A stretch of 64,000 bases of DNA from Pirellulales bacterium (GTDB taxonomy: Bacteria; Planctomycetota; Planctomycetia; Pirellulales; DATAWG01). The position numbers and the translations under genes are program-made. Shown one piece after another: positions 33,918 to 42,789 of the stretch. Numbering within the stretch: position 1 is the first letter of the stretch; each line of letters starts with the position of its first letter. The DNA is taken from positions 1-64,000 of the forward strand of contig DATAWG010000058.1 of the NCBI GenBank assembly GCA_036267355.1. The letters are read 5' to 3'. The notes beneath the pieces are model-generated. The model was not told the origin of the DNA, made no database searches, and was given only the letters and a program-made list of their open reading frames with translations.

Positions 33918-35540
33918 CTAGCCCCTCACCCTAGCTTGTATCTCCGCGAGGCATTCGCTTTTGTAAATGCGCGATTGTTCGAGCGTGTCTCGATCGCGAA
34001 TCGTCACGGTGCCGTCGCTGAGCGTTTGGCCGTCGACGGTGATGCAGAACGGCGTGCCGGCTTCGTCTTGGCGGCGGTAGCGGCGTCCGACGGCTCCCTT
34101 TTCATCGTAGAACACGTTGTAGTGGGGCTTGATCGCGCGATAGATTTCTTGGGCGATCTCCGGCATACCGTCTTTCTTCACCAGCGGAAAAACGGCCGCC
34201 TTCACCGGCGCGAGCCGCGGATGAAACCGCATCACCACGCGGGATTGCATCTTGCCGCTGTCGTCGGGCGCCTCGTCTTCGGCATAGGCCTCGCAAAGAA
34301 AGGCCAGCGTCGCGCGATCGGCGCCCGCCGACGGCTCGATGACGTGTGGGATGTAGCGCTCGTTGGTCAGGTCGTCGCGGTAGCTCAAATCTTTTCCGCT
34401 GCCGCGATGCCGCGGCTTGCCCTCCGCATCCAATTCGACGACCAATTCATTTCCCTTGCGCACCAGCTTGCCTTGCATGTGGCTGCGGAGATCGAAATCG
34501 CCGCGATGCGCGATTCCCTCGAGCTCGCCGAATTCGCCGCTGGGTAGAAAAGGAAACGCATATTCAATGTCGGCGGTGCCGCAGGAATAATGCGAAAGCT
34601 CTTCGGGCGAGTGCTCGCGGAGCCGCAGCCGCTCACTCGCCAGGCCGAGATCCGTGTACCAGCGGAATCGGCGATCGCGCCAATAGCGATACCACTCGGC
34701 CGATTGGCTCGGATGGCAGAAGAATTCGATTTCCATTTGCTCGAACTCGCGCGAGCGGAACGTGAAATTGCGCGGCGTGATTTCGTTGCGAAAGCTCTTG
34801 CCCATCTGCGCGATTCCGAACGGCACCCGCAGCCGCGACGAATCGAGCACGTTCTTGAAATTGACGAAAATGCCTTGCGCCGTTTCGGGGCGGAGGAAGG
34901 TTTTCGACTCTTCGCTCAACAGCGCGCCGACGTAGGTTTCGAACATCAGGTTGAATTCGCGCGGCGGAGTGAGCGTGCCGAGTTCTTTGGCGTCGGGCCC
35001 GAGGACTTGCGAAAAATCGGCGACCGTGGTGAGCGAAACCAGATCGCCTTCCCAAGCCAGGCCTTCGGCATCCTTGCCGCGGAGATTGAAAAACTTGAGC
35101 GCCCGCTGCTGCGTTTCGGCGAGGGCTTCTTCGCCATTTAATTCCGTGGCCACAAAGATTCGCTGGCCGCGGTGCGTGAGCCAGCGGCCGCGGACCTGGT
35201 CGTGCCGGTAGCGGCGTTTCGATTGTCGGCAATCCACCATGAAATCGTGGAACAGATCGTAGTGGCCCGAGCATTTCCACACCTGCGGATGCATGAGGAT
35301 CGTGCAATCGAGGCCGGTCATTTCATAGGCCGAGGGAGCGCCGCTCGGCGGAGCCAGATCGTCGTGCGCGGCGACCATGTCGCGCCACCACGATTCCTTG
35401 ACGTTGCGCTTCAATTCGACGCCCAGGGGACCATAGTCCCAGCAGCCGTTCATGCCGCCGTAGATTTCGCTCGATTGGAAGATAAATCCGCGGCGTTTGC
35501 AGAGCGAAACCAGCTTTTCCATTTCCATCTGAGAATGCAC
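33918..35540 (-). CDS. glyS: Glycyl-tRNA synthetase, alpha-2 type
   Basis: 540 residues. Class II synthetase of the dimeric eukaryote/archaea-like form, not the alpha2-beta2 form. Recognised text: LVSLCKRRGFIFQSSEIYGG, GCWDYGPLGVELKRNVKESW, FNLMFETYVGALLSEESKTF, RPETAQGIFVNFKNVLDSSR, PFGIAQMGKSFRNEITPRNF, TFRSREFEQMEIEFF, and the anticodon-binding end PLVKKDGMPEIAQEIYRAIK. Charges tRNA-Gly. The 3' end runs into CCCTAGCCCCTCACCCTAGC repeats, so the last residues (RVRG) may be non-conserved. ComB-like gene is 27 nt upstream. Confidence 0.95.
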   Translation of the reverse strand: MHSQMEMEKLVSLCKRRGFIFQSSEIYGGMNGCWDYGPLGVELKRNVKESWWRDMVAAHDDLAPPSGAPSAYEMTGLDCTILMHPQVWKCSGHYDLFHDFMVDCRQSKRRYRHDQVRGRWLTHRGQRIFVATELNGEEALAETQQRALKFFNLRGKDAEGLAWEGDLVSLTTVADFSQVLGPDAKELGTLTPPREFNLMFETYVGALLSEESKTFLRPETAQGIFVNFKNVLDSSRLRVPFGIAQMGKSFRNEITPRNFTFRSREFEQMEIEFFCHPSQSAEWYRYWRDRRFRWYTDLGLASERLRLREHSPEELSHYSCGTADIEYAFPFLPSGEFGELEGIAHRGDFDLRSHMQGKLVRKGNELVVELDAEGKPRHRGSGKDLSYRDDLTNERYIPHVIEPSAGADRATLAFLCEAYAEDEAPDDSGKMQSRVVMRFHPRLAPVKAAVFPLVKKDGMPEIAQEIYRAIKPHYNVFYDEKGAVGRRYRRQDEAGTPFCITVDGQTLSDGTVTIRDRDTLEQSRIYKSECLAEIQARVRG

Positions 35541-35566
35541 CTTTGTCGGACGTCAAATACCAAAGC

Positions 35567-36325
35567 CTATTCGATTCGCCAAGCGGCCAGATCCAGTTCC
35601 GGAACGACGCGGAGCAAATCGAGCTTTGCCGCGTCGTCGATATCGCGATCCAAATGGATCGCCTTCAGATTGCGGCCACCCTGCGTGTTGCGCAACTCGG
35701 CAGCCAGCGTGGCCGGCAAGCCGGACGACTGGCCCCCGACTGCCTGCCTCCACGCCGCGCGGGCAATGCGAGCTTGATCGTTCTGGGCCATTTCGTCAAT
35801 CGCGCCGCTCTCGATTAGCCGGTCGATGGCAGCCCCGGCGAAGAGAACGTCCTCGCGCGTGATCTTGCCCCGAGTTCCCGCGCAAAGCATGTGGACCGCT
35901 CGCGCGCCCGACGCTTGAATCGCTTCGCACACCGCAGTGCGATTGACCATCGCCCCGACGAGCACCCGGCCGGCTTGGCGGCAACGGTTCATGGCCCGCG
36001 TGCCGTTGGTGGTGGTGAACACGACCGTTCGGCCGCCGACGGTATCGGGCCGGTATTCGGCCGGCGAATTGCCCAAATCGAATCCCGGAATCGGCAGTCC
36101 TTCGCGTTCGCCCCCCAACACGGCTTCGCCTGGCGGCAATTTGGCCGCGATCCGCCGAGCTTCCTCCACCTCGAGGGCGGGAATGACGGCCCGCGCTCCG
36201 GCGGCAAGCGCGTGGCAAATCACGGTCGAGGCGCGCAAAACATCAATGACAACCACCGTGCCGCCGGCCAACTCTTCCGGCGCGACAAGGTCGGGCAAAA
36301 AATGGGCTGCGAGAGCGGTTTGCAT
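35567..36325 (-). CDS. 2-phosphosulfolactate phosphatase (ComB-like)
   Basis: 252 residues from ATG 36325; the frame continues to 36388, but MQTALAAHFLPDL fits the family start. ComB motifs: GGTVVVIDVLRASTVICHAL, GGEREGLPIPGFDLGNSP, GRTVVFTTTNGTRAMN and LCAGTRGKITREDVLFAGA. The family hydrolyses 2-phosphosulfolactate in coenzyme M synthesis, but it is widespread in bacteria without coenzyme M, where the role is unclear. It stands 239 nt from the divergent menaquinone methyltransferase when measured from start to start (168 nt), suggesting shared regulatory DNA. Confidence 0.85.
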   Translation of the reverse strand: MQTALAAHFLPDLVAPEELAGGTVVVIDVLRASTVICHALAAGARAVIPALEVEEARRIAAKLPPGEAVLGGEREGLPIPGFDLGNSPAEYRPDTVGGRTVVFTTTNGTRAMNRCRQAGRVLVGAMVNRTAVCEAIQASGARAVHMLCAGTRGKITREDVLFAGAAIDRLIESGAIDEMAQNDQARIARAAWRQAVGGQSSGLPATLAAELRNTQGGRNLKAIHLDRDIDDAAKLDLLRVVPELDLAAWRIE

Positions 36326-36493
36326 CGCTTGATGATACGTATGGGCGTTCGGGTCGGGAAGCGGCTTCCAATAGCCGCAACGCGCCAAACCGCAAGCGAT
36401 CGGCCACCCCGGTTAGAAATCTGTCCGCCATGCGGTTACACTCGTGGCGGCAGCATTCCCCTGTCCCCTCACCCTCACCCTCATCCTGCCGCT
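36326..36493. promoter_or_regulatory. Divergent intergenic region with a (CCCTCA)n leader
   Basis: It separates the ComB-like gene (left) and the menaquinone methyltransferase gene (right). The last 25 bases before the GTG at 36494 are CCCCTCACCCTCACCCTCAT followed by CCTGCCGCT. No Shine-Dalgarno match is visible. The tract stands where a ribosome site would be, as at 38061 and 39032. Promoter boxes were not recognised. Confidence 0.5.
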
Positions 36494-37264
36494 GTGCCCG
36501 TCGATAAATCCAACGACCGAATTCAGCACATGTTCGGTGAAATCGCGCCGCGCTACGATTTCCTGAACCATTTGCTGTCGCTGGGAATCGATTTGCATTG
36601 GCGGCGGCAGACGGTGCGGCGAGTGCGGCCGGAAGGAACGGCGCCGGTGCTGGATCTCTGTGCCGGAACGGGCGATTTGGCCCTGGCGTATTTTCGGCAT
36701 GGCCGCGAGGCGGCGCCGATCGTGGCGGCCGATTTCTGCCCGCAAATGCTGGCCATCGGCCGCCGCAAGGGAATCCGCGCCGGAGCCGCGGATCGATTGA
36801 CCTTTGTCGAGGCCGATGCGCAGCAGTTGCCGTTTCCGGACAACGAATTTCAGATCGTGGCGGTGGCGTTCGGGCTGAGAAACATTGCCGACACCGACCG
36901 CGGGCTGCGGGAAATGGTGCGCGTTTGCCGTAGCGGCGGCCGAGTTGCCGTGCTTGAATTTGCCATGCCCCAGCGGCAGCCGTGGCACGGAATGTATCGC
37001 TGGTATTTTCGCAGCGTGTTGCCGCGGATCGGGCAATTGTTCGCGCGACACGGCAGCGCGGCGTACAAGTATTTGCCCTCCAGCGTCGGCGAGTTTCCCA
37101 GCGGCCGGCAGTTGGCCGAGCGCATGGAGGCGGCTGGGCTGACAGACGTGGAAATTACGCCGCTGACGTTTGGAGTGGCGATGCTGTATGTCGGGAGGAA
37201 GGGGCGAGGGACGAGGGACGAGGGGCGACGCAGTCGCTCGGTCGATGTCGGTTCGAGTGGATGA
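36494..37264 (+). CDS. menG: Demethylmenaquinone methyltransferase, UbiE/MenG family
   Basis: 256 residues from GTG 36494. The frame is open to 35891, but homology begins VDKSNDRIQHMFGEIAPRYD, the standard UbiE/MenG opening. SAM-binding motifs: VLDLCAGTGDLALAYF, ADFCPQMLAIGR, ADAQQLPFPDNEFQIV, FGLRNIADTDRGLREMVRV and YKYLPSSVGEFPSG. It methylates demethylmenaquinone in the last step of menaquinone synthesis. The C-terminal about 18 residues after YVGRKG are Arg/Gly-rich and come from a GGGACGAGGGACGAGG repeat, so they are not part of the fold. UbiX follows 9 nt later. Confidence 0.92.
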   Translation: MPVDKSNDRIQHMFGEIAPRYDFLNHLLSLGIDLHWRRQTVRRVRPEGTAPVLDLCAGTGDLALAYFRHGREAAPIVAADFCPQMLAIGRRKGIRAGAADRLTFVEADAQQLPFPDNEFQIVAVAFGLRNIADTDRGLREMVRVCRSGGRVAVLEFAMPQRQPWHGMYRWYFRSVLPRIGQLFARHGSAAYKYLPSSVGEFPSGRQLAERMEAAGLTDVEITPLTFGVAMLYVGRKGRGTRDEGRRSRSVDVGSSG

Positions 37265-37273
37265 ACTCATATC

Positions 37274-37954
37274 ATGGATCAAGAGCAGAACCAGCGGATT
37301 TTGGTGCTGGGCATTACCGGCGCGAGCGGGGCGGGTTATGCCGTGCGGCTGTTGGACGTTCTTTTGGCCGCCGGCCGCGATGTGTACTTGTCGATCAGTC
37401 CGGCTGGGCGGGCGGTGATCAAGGAAGAGCTTGGTGCTACCGTGGATCTCGACGATTTCGATGCGGCGAGCTTGAGTTCGACCGGTCTCGGCTTCGGGGA
37501 GTGGAGGGCGCCGGCCGATGCCGGCATCGAGCGGCCGCCCGGTCGGATTCATTATTGCCACTACCGAGATTTGATGGCGCCGATCGCCAGCGGCTCGTTT
37601 CTCACCGCTGGAATGGTCGTGTGCCCTTGTTCCGGAAGCACGCTCGGGGCGATCAGCCATGCCATGGGCACGAACTTGATTCATCGCGCAGCCGAAGTGC
37701 ATTTGAAGGAGCGGCGAAAATTGGTTCTCGTGCCGCGTGAAACTCCACTGTCGCTCGTTCAATTGGACAACATGCGCCGAGCGGCCGAGGCGGGTGCCAT
37801 TGTGCTGCCGGCCAGCCCGGGATTTTATCATGCCCCGGCAACGATCGCCGATCTGATCGATTTCGTGGTCGGCCGAATTTGCGATCAACTGGGCGTCGAG
37901 CAAAATTTGATCCAACGTTGGGGCGAAGGCGCGGAGAAGAAGAACGTTCAGTAG
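37274..37954 (+). CDS. ubiX: UbiX-family flavin prenyltransferase
   Basis: 226 residues. Recognised: LVLGITGASGAGYAVRLLD, SGSFLTAGMVVCPCSGSTLG, LVLVPRETPLSLVQLDNMR and PASPGFYHAPATIADLIDFV. UbiX makes prenylated FMN for UbiD-type decarboxylases. In futalosine-pathway organisms the pair serves as MqnL/MqnM-type decarboxylation before prenylation. No UbiD homologue is in the window. A longer loop (residues 55-78, SSTGLGFGEWRAPADAGIER) is inserted relative to short family members. It lies 9 nt after menG. Confidence 0.93.
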   Translation: MDQEQNQRILVLGITGASGAGYAVRLLDVLLAAGRDVYLSISPAGRAVIKEELGATVDLDDFDAASLSSTGLGFGEWRAPADAGIERPPGRIHYCHYRDLMAPIASGSFLTAGMVVCPCSGSTLGAISHAMGTNLIHRAAEVHLKERRKLVLVPRETPLSLVQLDNMRRAAEAGAIVLPASPGFYHAPATIADLIDFVVGRICDQLGVEQNLIQRWGEGAEKKNVQ

Positions 37955-37979
37955 TAATTGAGTACCTTTAGCGCAGCGC

Positions 37980-38088
37980 GACGCGCGAAACCGCAAGCGA
38001 GCCACCATCTCGCACGGCATGGAATCTCGCTTGCGGTTTCGCGCGTCCCCCGTGTCCTAACCCCTCACCCTCACCCTCACCCTTCCGC
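37980..38088. repeat. Perfect GCGCGAAACC palindrome followed by a (CCCTCA)n leader of ubiA
   Basis: The 22-nt arms 37980-38001 (core GCGCGAAACCGCAAGCGAG) and 38026-38047 are perfect inverted copies around a 24-nt loop. Next comes CCCCTCACCCTCACCCTCAC (38061-38080), then CCTTCCGC and the ATG at 38089. The palindrome could end the menG-ubiX transcript; the C-rich tract stands where a ribosome site would be. Confidence 0.85.
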
Positions 38089-38998
38089 ATGCTCCCCCGC
38101 GTTCGGCAGATCCTCGAGATGATCCGCTTCAGCCATACGCTGTTTGCGCTGCCGTTTGCGCTATTGGCGGGCGCGATGGCTTGGAGCCGCAACGCGCGGC
38201 AAGAACCGCCGCTGGCATGGCGATGGAGCGAATTGGCCGGAATATTGGTGTGCATGGTGGGCGCGAGAAGCGCAGCCATGGCGTTCAATCGATTGGCAGA
38301 CGCGAAGATCGACGCCCGAAATCCGCGCACTGCCGCGCGGCATTTGCCAAGCGGAATTCTGACGCGCTCGAGCGTGGCGGCCTTTGCGATCGGCTGCTCG
38401 GCACTGTTCGTCGCCGGCACGCTGTTGTTCTTGCCGAATCGATTGCCGCTGCTGCTGGCGCTGCCGGTGCTGTTGTTCTTGCTCGGCTATAGCTATGCCA
38501 AGCGCTTCACGGCCCTGGCGCATTTTTGGCTCGGCGCGGCGCTGATGCTCGCGCCGATTTGCGCGTGGATCGCGATCCGTGGGCAAGCGGTGATGCAGAA
38601 GCCGGCCGATCTACTGCCGGCGATCGTGCTGGGCGGCGCGGTGCTGTTGTGGGTCGCCGGGTTCGACATGATCTACGCCTGCCAGGATGAGCAATTCGAT
38701 CGCGAGGCGGACCTGTCGAGCGTGCCGGCGCGATGGGGCATTCCAGCGGCGCTGCGGATCGCGGCCGCCTGCCATGCCGGGATGATCGGCCTACTGGCCT
38801 TGTTGCCGCTCGTTTATAATCGCTTTGGCGCGATTTATTGGGTCGGCGTCGCGGCAGTGGCGGTGCTACTGATTTACGAGCATCGCCTCGTTCGGCCGGA
38901 TGATCTGACCCGGGTAAATCGAGCGTTTTTCAACGTGAACGCCATCGTGAGCATCGGTTTATTGCTGATCGGAATTGCGGATCTAACATTAGGCCACT

Positions 38999-39000
<2 letters not shown>
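38089..39000 (+). CDS. UbiA-type prenyltransferase (menaquinone, MqnP-like)
   Basis: 303 residues, an integral membrane protein with about nine helices. The two Mg-diphosphate motifs of the UbiA family are visible: NRLADAKIDARNPRTAARHL (residues about 64-83) and DMIYACQDEQFDREADL (near 200). It attaches a polyprenyl chain to an aromatic ring. Location between UbiX, MenG and MqnE points to the naphthoquinone ring of the futalosine pathway (MqnP) rather than 4-hydroxybenzoate of ubiquinone. UbiA is therefore the family name only. Confidence 0.92.
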
Positions 39001-39073
<73 letters not shown>

Positions 39074-40198
39074 ATGTCCCCTCTCTCCGAAATTCGTGCC
39101 AAAGTGGAAGCCGGCCAACGGCTATCGGTCGACGACGGGATGTTTCTTTATGGCCCCCAGGTGCATCTCAACGACTTGGGCGAGTTGGCGAACCTCGTGC
39201 GCGAGCGGAAGAACGGCAATCGCGCCTACTACAACATCAACACGCATCTGAACGCAACGAATGTTTGCGTCTATCGCTGCATTTTCTGCGCGTTTCGCTC
39301 TGACTTACGGGATCCGAAGGGATACCTGATGAGCGACGAACAGATTCTTGCTCGCGGACAAGAAGCGGTCGACGCCGGTTGCACGGAAATGCATATCGTC
39401 GGCGGGCTGCATCACCAGAAGAAATTCGATTGGTATCTAAACCTGATTCGCACGCTCCACGACGCCTATCCGCAATTGCATCTCAAGGCCTGGACGGCGG
39501 TGGAGATTCATTGGTTCACGCACCTCACCGGTCGATCGATTCGCGAGGTGCTCTGCGAGCTGCGCGACGCCGGCATGGGAAGCTTGCCCGGCGGCGGGGC
39601 GGAAATCTTTCATCCCGAGGTGCGCGACGTAATTTGCGAACACAAATCCGACGCCGGCCGTTGGTTGGAAATTCATCGCACGGCCCATTCGCTCGGCCTG
39701 CGCTCGAACGCCACGATGCTCTACGGCCATATTGAAAACGCCTTCCATCGTATCGACCATCTGATTCGGCTGCGCGAATTGCAAGATGAAACCGGTGGTT
39801 TTCAGACGTTCATCCCGCTTGCCTTTCATCCGGAGAACACGAAGCTCAGCCATATCAAGAAGCCGTCGGTCTTGGCCGACCTGCGAACGATGGCCGTAAG
39901 CCGGCTGATGCTCGACAATTTCGATCATTTGAAGGCGTATTGGATCATGCTGGGCATCGGCACCGCGCAGACGTCGCTGGCCTATGGGGCCGACGATCTC
40001 GACGGCACGGTGCGGCATGAACTGATCTATCACGACGCAGGGGCCAAGACGCCGGAGATTTTGTCGGTCGAGGACATTCGCCGGCTGATTGTCGAAGCCG
40101 GCCGCGAACCGATCGAGCGCGACACGCTGTATCATCGGGTCGAGCGCGAAGGGAGCCGCTGGGCCGCCGCGGAGCCGATCCTCGTGGGGAGCAAATAG
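39074..40198 (+). CDS. mqnE: Aminofutalosine synthase MqnE (radical SAM)
   Basis: 374 residues. Radical-SAM cluster motif CVYRCIFC at residues 65-72, with the MqnE/MqnC-type surroundings NINTHLNATNVCVYRC. Other family text: TEMHIVGGLHHQKKFDWYL, LKAWTAVEIHWFTHLTGRS, GMGSLPGGGAEIFHPEVRD, SNATMLYGHIENAFHRIDHL, FIPLAFHPENTKLSH and WIMLGIGTAQTSLAYGADD. It joins the enolpyruvyl product of MqnA to SAM to form aminofutalosine. The text GGLHHQ and GGGAEIF separates it from MqnC. MqnA, B, C and D are not in the window. Confidence 0.95.
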   Translation: MSPLSEIRAKVEAGQRLSVDDGMFLYGPQVHLNDLGELANLVRERKNGNRAYYNINTHLNATNVCVYRCIFCAFRSDLRDPKGYLMSDEQILARGQEAVDAGCTEMHIVGGLHHQKKFDWYLNLIRTLHDAYPQLHLKAWTAVEIHWFTHLTGRSIREVLCELRDAGMGSLPGGGAEIFHPEVRDVICEHKSDAGRWLEIHRTAHSLGLRSNATMLYGHIENAFHRIDHLIRLRELQDETGGFQTFIPLAFHPENTKLSHIKKPSVLADLRTMAVSRLMLDNFDHLKAYWIMLGIGTAQTSLAYGADDLDGTVRHELIYHDAGAKTPEILSVEDIRRLIVEAGREPIERDTLYHRVEREGSRWAAAEPILVGSK

Positions 40199-40236
40199 TC
40201 TCGCCGGATTGAAATTCACCCACTTCGTTCTTTCCT

Positions 40237-40503
40237 ATGCCTCGACGTACAGTGGAACTCGTGTTGCCGGAGTTGGGCGTCGGCGAAAATCCGATTCTGG
40301 TCGGGCAGTGGTTGGTGGAAACGGGGCGGGATGTCATCGAAGGGGACCGGCTGCTCGAGATCATTGCCGCGAGCGCGACGGTCGACTTGCCGGCGCCCGC
40401 GAGCGGAAAATTGCGCGAGATTTTCGTCGGCGAAGACGATCGCCTCGCAACGGGGCAGGTGCTTGGCGTGATCGAATCGCGCGACGATAACGACGAGACG
40501 TGA
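40237..40503 (+). CDS. Stand-alone lipoyl-like domain protein without acceptor lysine
   Basis: 88 residues covering exactly one biotinyl/lipoyl domain: VELVLPELGVGENPILVGQW, then LLEIIAASATVDLPAPASG and GQVLGVIES. In active lipoyl domains the segment is EIETDKATVDVPAPASG; aligned here, the Asp-Lys pair is Ala-Ser, so no lipoyl or biotinyl group can attach at the usual place. No other lysine is near the hairpin. The fold appears intact, so the protein may be a structural relative or bind a partner. It starts 39 nt after mqnE and 10 nt precede the next gene. Confidence 0.85.
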   Translation: MPRRTVELVLPELGVGENPILVGQWLVETGRDVIEGDRLLEIIAASATVDLPAPASGKLREIFVGEDDRLATGQVLGVIESRDDNDET

Positions 40504-40513
40504 GCCACAGTAA

Positions 40514-41356
40514 ATGCCGATGCAGATCGATGCCCATCATCATTTCTGGCGATACGATCCGATTCAATACCCGTGGATCGACGAGGCGAAGAGCCGGCTG
40601 AAGCGCGATTTTCTTCCGGAGCATTTGACTGCCGAGATCGCCCCCTTGGGGATGGATGGCGTGGTGAGCGTGCAGGCGCGGCAAACGCTCGAAGACACAC
40701 GCTGGCTTTTGGATCTGGCCGAGCAAAACGAATTCATACGCGGCGTGGTTGGTTGGGCGCCGCTGGTTTCGCCGCGCGTGGCCGACGAGCTTGGCCCGCT
40801 GGCGGAGCGCAAGAAGCTGAAAGCCGTGCGGCATGTGCTGCAAGATGAACCCGATCCCGAATTCATGCTCCGCCCCGAGTTCGACAATGGCATCCGCGCC
40901 TTGGCGCGGTTCGGCTTGGCATACGACCTTTTGATCTTGGAGCGGCAATTGCCGCAAGCGATTCGGCTGGTGGATCGGCATCCGTCGCAACCGTTCGTCG
41001 TCGACCACATTGCCAAGCCGCGGATCGGTGAGGCAATTCTTTCGCCGTGGCGCGAAAATATTCGCGAATTGGCTCGGCGGCCGAATGTTTATTGTAAACT
41101 CTCCGGCATGGCCACGGAGGCCGATTGGCAGCGCTGGACGCCCGAGCAACTGCGGCCCTATTGCGAGGTGGTGCTCGAAGCGTTCGGCCCGCGGCGAACG
41201 ATGTTTGGCTCGGATTGGCCCGTTTGCCTGCTGGCATGCGGCTATCGGCAATGGCACGAAGTTGCGAGCGATTTCATCGCGGCCTTATCCTCGGCCGAGC
41301 AACAGCAGATCAAGGGCGAAACGGCGATCGCGGCGTACAGACTGGCAGCGAGTTGA
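40514..41356 (+). CDS. Amidohydrolase_2 family, L-fuconolactonase-like
   Basis: 280 residues. TIM-barrel metal hydrolase with MQIDAHHHFWRYDPIQYPWI (metal-binding DxHxH-type start), HPSQPFVVDHIAKPRIG, RPNVYCKLSGM and GPRRTMFGSDWPVCLL (the late Asp). This set matches the L-fuconolactonase / sugar-lactone hydrolase branch of the family; 2-pyrone-4,6-dicarboxylate lactonase is another branch. It presumably opens a sugar lactone in deoxysugar or uronate breakdown. The neighbouring uronate-epimerase-like gene supports a carbohydrate role. Met3 (40520) is an alternative start. Confidence 0.85.
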   Translation: MPMQIDAHHHFWRYDPIQYPWIDEAKSRLKRDFLPEHLTAEIAPLGMDGVVSVQARQTLEDTRWLLDLAEQNEFIRGVVGWAPLVSPRVADELGPLAERKKLKAVRHVLQDEPDPEFMLRPEFDNGIRALARFGLAYDLLILERQLPQAIRLVDRHPSQPFVVDHIAKPRIGEAILSPWRENIRELARRPNVYCKLSGMATEADWQRWTPEQLRPYCEVVLEAFGPRRTMFGSDWPVCLLACGYRQWHEVASDFIAALSSAEQQQIKGETAIAAYRLAAS

Positions 41357-41437
41357 AAAGGGGGCCTGGCTCCGAGCCCAAGAGCGGGTCTGCGGCAATC
41401 TGGACGTTGCGTCTCGGTGCCTGTCCCCTTTTTCAAC
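41352..41437. repeat. GGGGACAGGCACC palindrome family, copy A
   Basis: Arms 41352-41376 (GTTGAAAAGGGGGCCTGGCT...) and 41413-41437 (...GTGCCTGTCCCCTTTTT) are inverted copies with about four mismatches around a 36-nt loop. The stop codon of the amidohydrolase lies in the left arm. With its T-run it may act as a terminator. Copies B and C are inside coding regions. Confidence 0.85.
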
Positions 41438-41490
41438 GGACCACGTGCGATTGACGAACCCTTAATCAGATTTCAAAAGCTCCAACTTCT

Positions 41491-42744
41491 ATGAACCTAC
41501 AGAAATTCAGCTTTGGCATGGGCGATCGGTTCATGCATCAGGGGAAGGCGCAATTGGCGGCCGTGAGGAAGGCTCGCGACTTGGGCGTCGAAGTCGCGCC
41601 GGTGTGGAACAAGTCGCACCGCGAGCATCGCATCGTCGGCAGTGGTCCGGAGAGCCTCCGCAGGGAAGCCGACTTGGCGGTCCGGGCGCTCGGCTGGGAT
41701 GGCCCCTATTTCGTCGACGCCGATCACATCGGTCTGAAAACCGTCGACGACTTTTTGGCGTGGTCCGATTTCTTCACGATCGATGTCGCCGATTCGATCG
41801 GCCAGCCGGCCGCCGATGCCGAGATCGAGCGGTTCGTCGCGGCGCAAGCGCGCTTCCATGGCCGGGTGGCGGTTCCTGGAATCGAGCAACCGCTGCTGGC
41901 CTCGCCGCGCGATCTTGCCGCGATCGGTCGCAAGTATCTGGCTGCCGCGCAAGAGGCCGGCCGGATCTACCGGCACATCGCGGCGGCGAAGGGCGTCGGA
42001 AATTTCGTCGCCGAAGTGTCGATGGATGAAACCGACGAGCCGCAAACGCCCGTGACGCTGCTTTTTATTCTTGCGGCGCTCGCTGCGGAAAAAGTTCCGC
42101 TGCAAACGATCGCTCCCAAATTCACCGGGCGATTCAACAAAGGGGTCGACTATGTCGGCGACGTGGCCCGCTTCGAGCGCGAATTTGCCGACGATATTGC
42201 CGTGATCGCCTTTGCCGTCCGCGAGTTTGGCCTGCCGGCCGATCTCAAGCTCAGCGTGCATTCCGGGAGCGATAAGTTCTCGATTTACGGCCCCATTCGC
42301 CGAACGCTCCGCCGCACCGGCGCGGGCCTGCATCTCAAGACGGCCGGCACCACGTGGCTCGAAGAACTGATCGGCCTCGCGGTCGCTGGTGGCTCGGCTT
42401 TCTCGACGGTCAAGGAAATCTACCGCCAGGCGCTCGATCACATCGATGCTCTCTGCGAACCCTACGCCGCGGTGATCGACATCGATCGCCGCAAGCTACC
42501 GGCGATCGAAGAAGTGGCAGACTGGAGCGGCGAGCAGTTCGTCGGCGCGCTAAGACACGATCCGCGTTCGCCGCGCTACAATCCGCATTTGCGGCAACTT
42601 TTGCACGTCGGCTACAAGGTCGCCGCTCAGATGGGCGATCGCTATTATCGTGCGCTCGAAATCCACGAAGCGATCATCGCCGAAAACGTTACCGAAAATC
42701 TCTTCGAGCGTCACTTGCAGCCGCTTCTGCTCGCGAAGGATTGA
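41491..42744 (+). CDS. Tagaturonate epimerase-like protein (UxaE family)
   Basis: 417 residues. The opening KFSFGMGDRFMHQGKAQLAA and the segments PVWNKSHREHRIVGSGPESL, FVDADHIGLKTVDDFL, FVAEVSMDETDEPQTP, TIAPKFTGRFNKGVDYVGD, LKLSVHSGSDKFSIYGPIRR and LHLKTAGTTWLEELIGLAV fit the UxaE family (tagaturonate/fructuronate epimerase, metal dependent). It would interconvert tagaturonate and fructuronate in galacturonate breakdown. No other uronate genes (UxaA/B/C) are near except the lactonase-like gene upstream. I recall the family from its opening and HSGSDKFS motif; treat the substrate as provisional. Confidence 0.75.
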   Translation: MNLQKFSFGMGDRFMHQGKAQLAAVRKARDLGVEVAPVWNKSHREHRIVGSGPESLRREADLAVRALGWDGPYFVDADHIGLKTVDDFLAWSDFFTIDVADSIGQPAADAEIERFVAAQARFHGRVAVPGIEQPLLASPRDLAAIGRKYLAAAQEAGRIYRHIAAAKGVGNFVAEVSMDETDEPQTPVTLLFILAALAAEKVPLQTIAPKFTGRFNKGVDYVGDVARFEREFADDIAVIAFAVREFGLPADLKLSVHSGSDKFSIYGPIRRTLRRTGAGLHLKTAGTTWLEELIGLAVAGGSAFSTVKEIYRQALDHIDALCEPYAAVIDIDRRKLPAIEEVADWSGEQFVGALRHDPRSPRYNPHLRQLLHVGYKVAAQMGDRYYRALEIHEAIIAENVTENLFERHLQPLLLAKD

Positions 42745-42789
42745 GGGCCGAGCGAAGCTTAAGCTCGAACTGCAGACCGCCTGCCAATT

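Noticed and set aside
36413-38020. 535-residue minus-strand frame
   Set aside because: Antisense of menG and ubiX; both have clear motifs on the plus strand.
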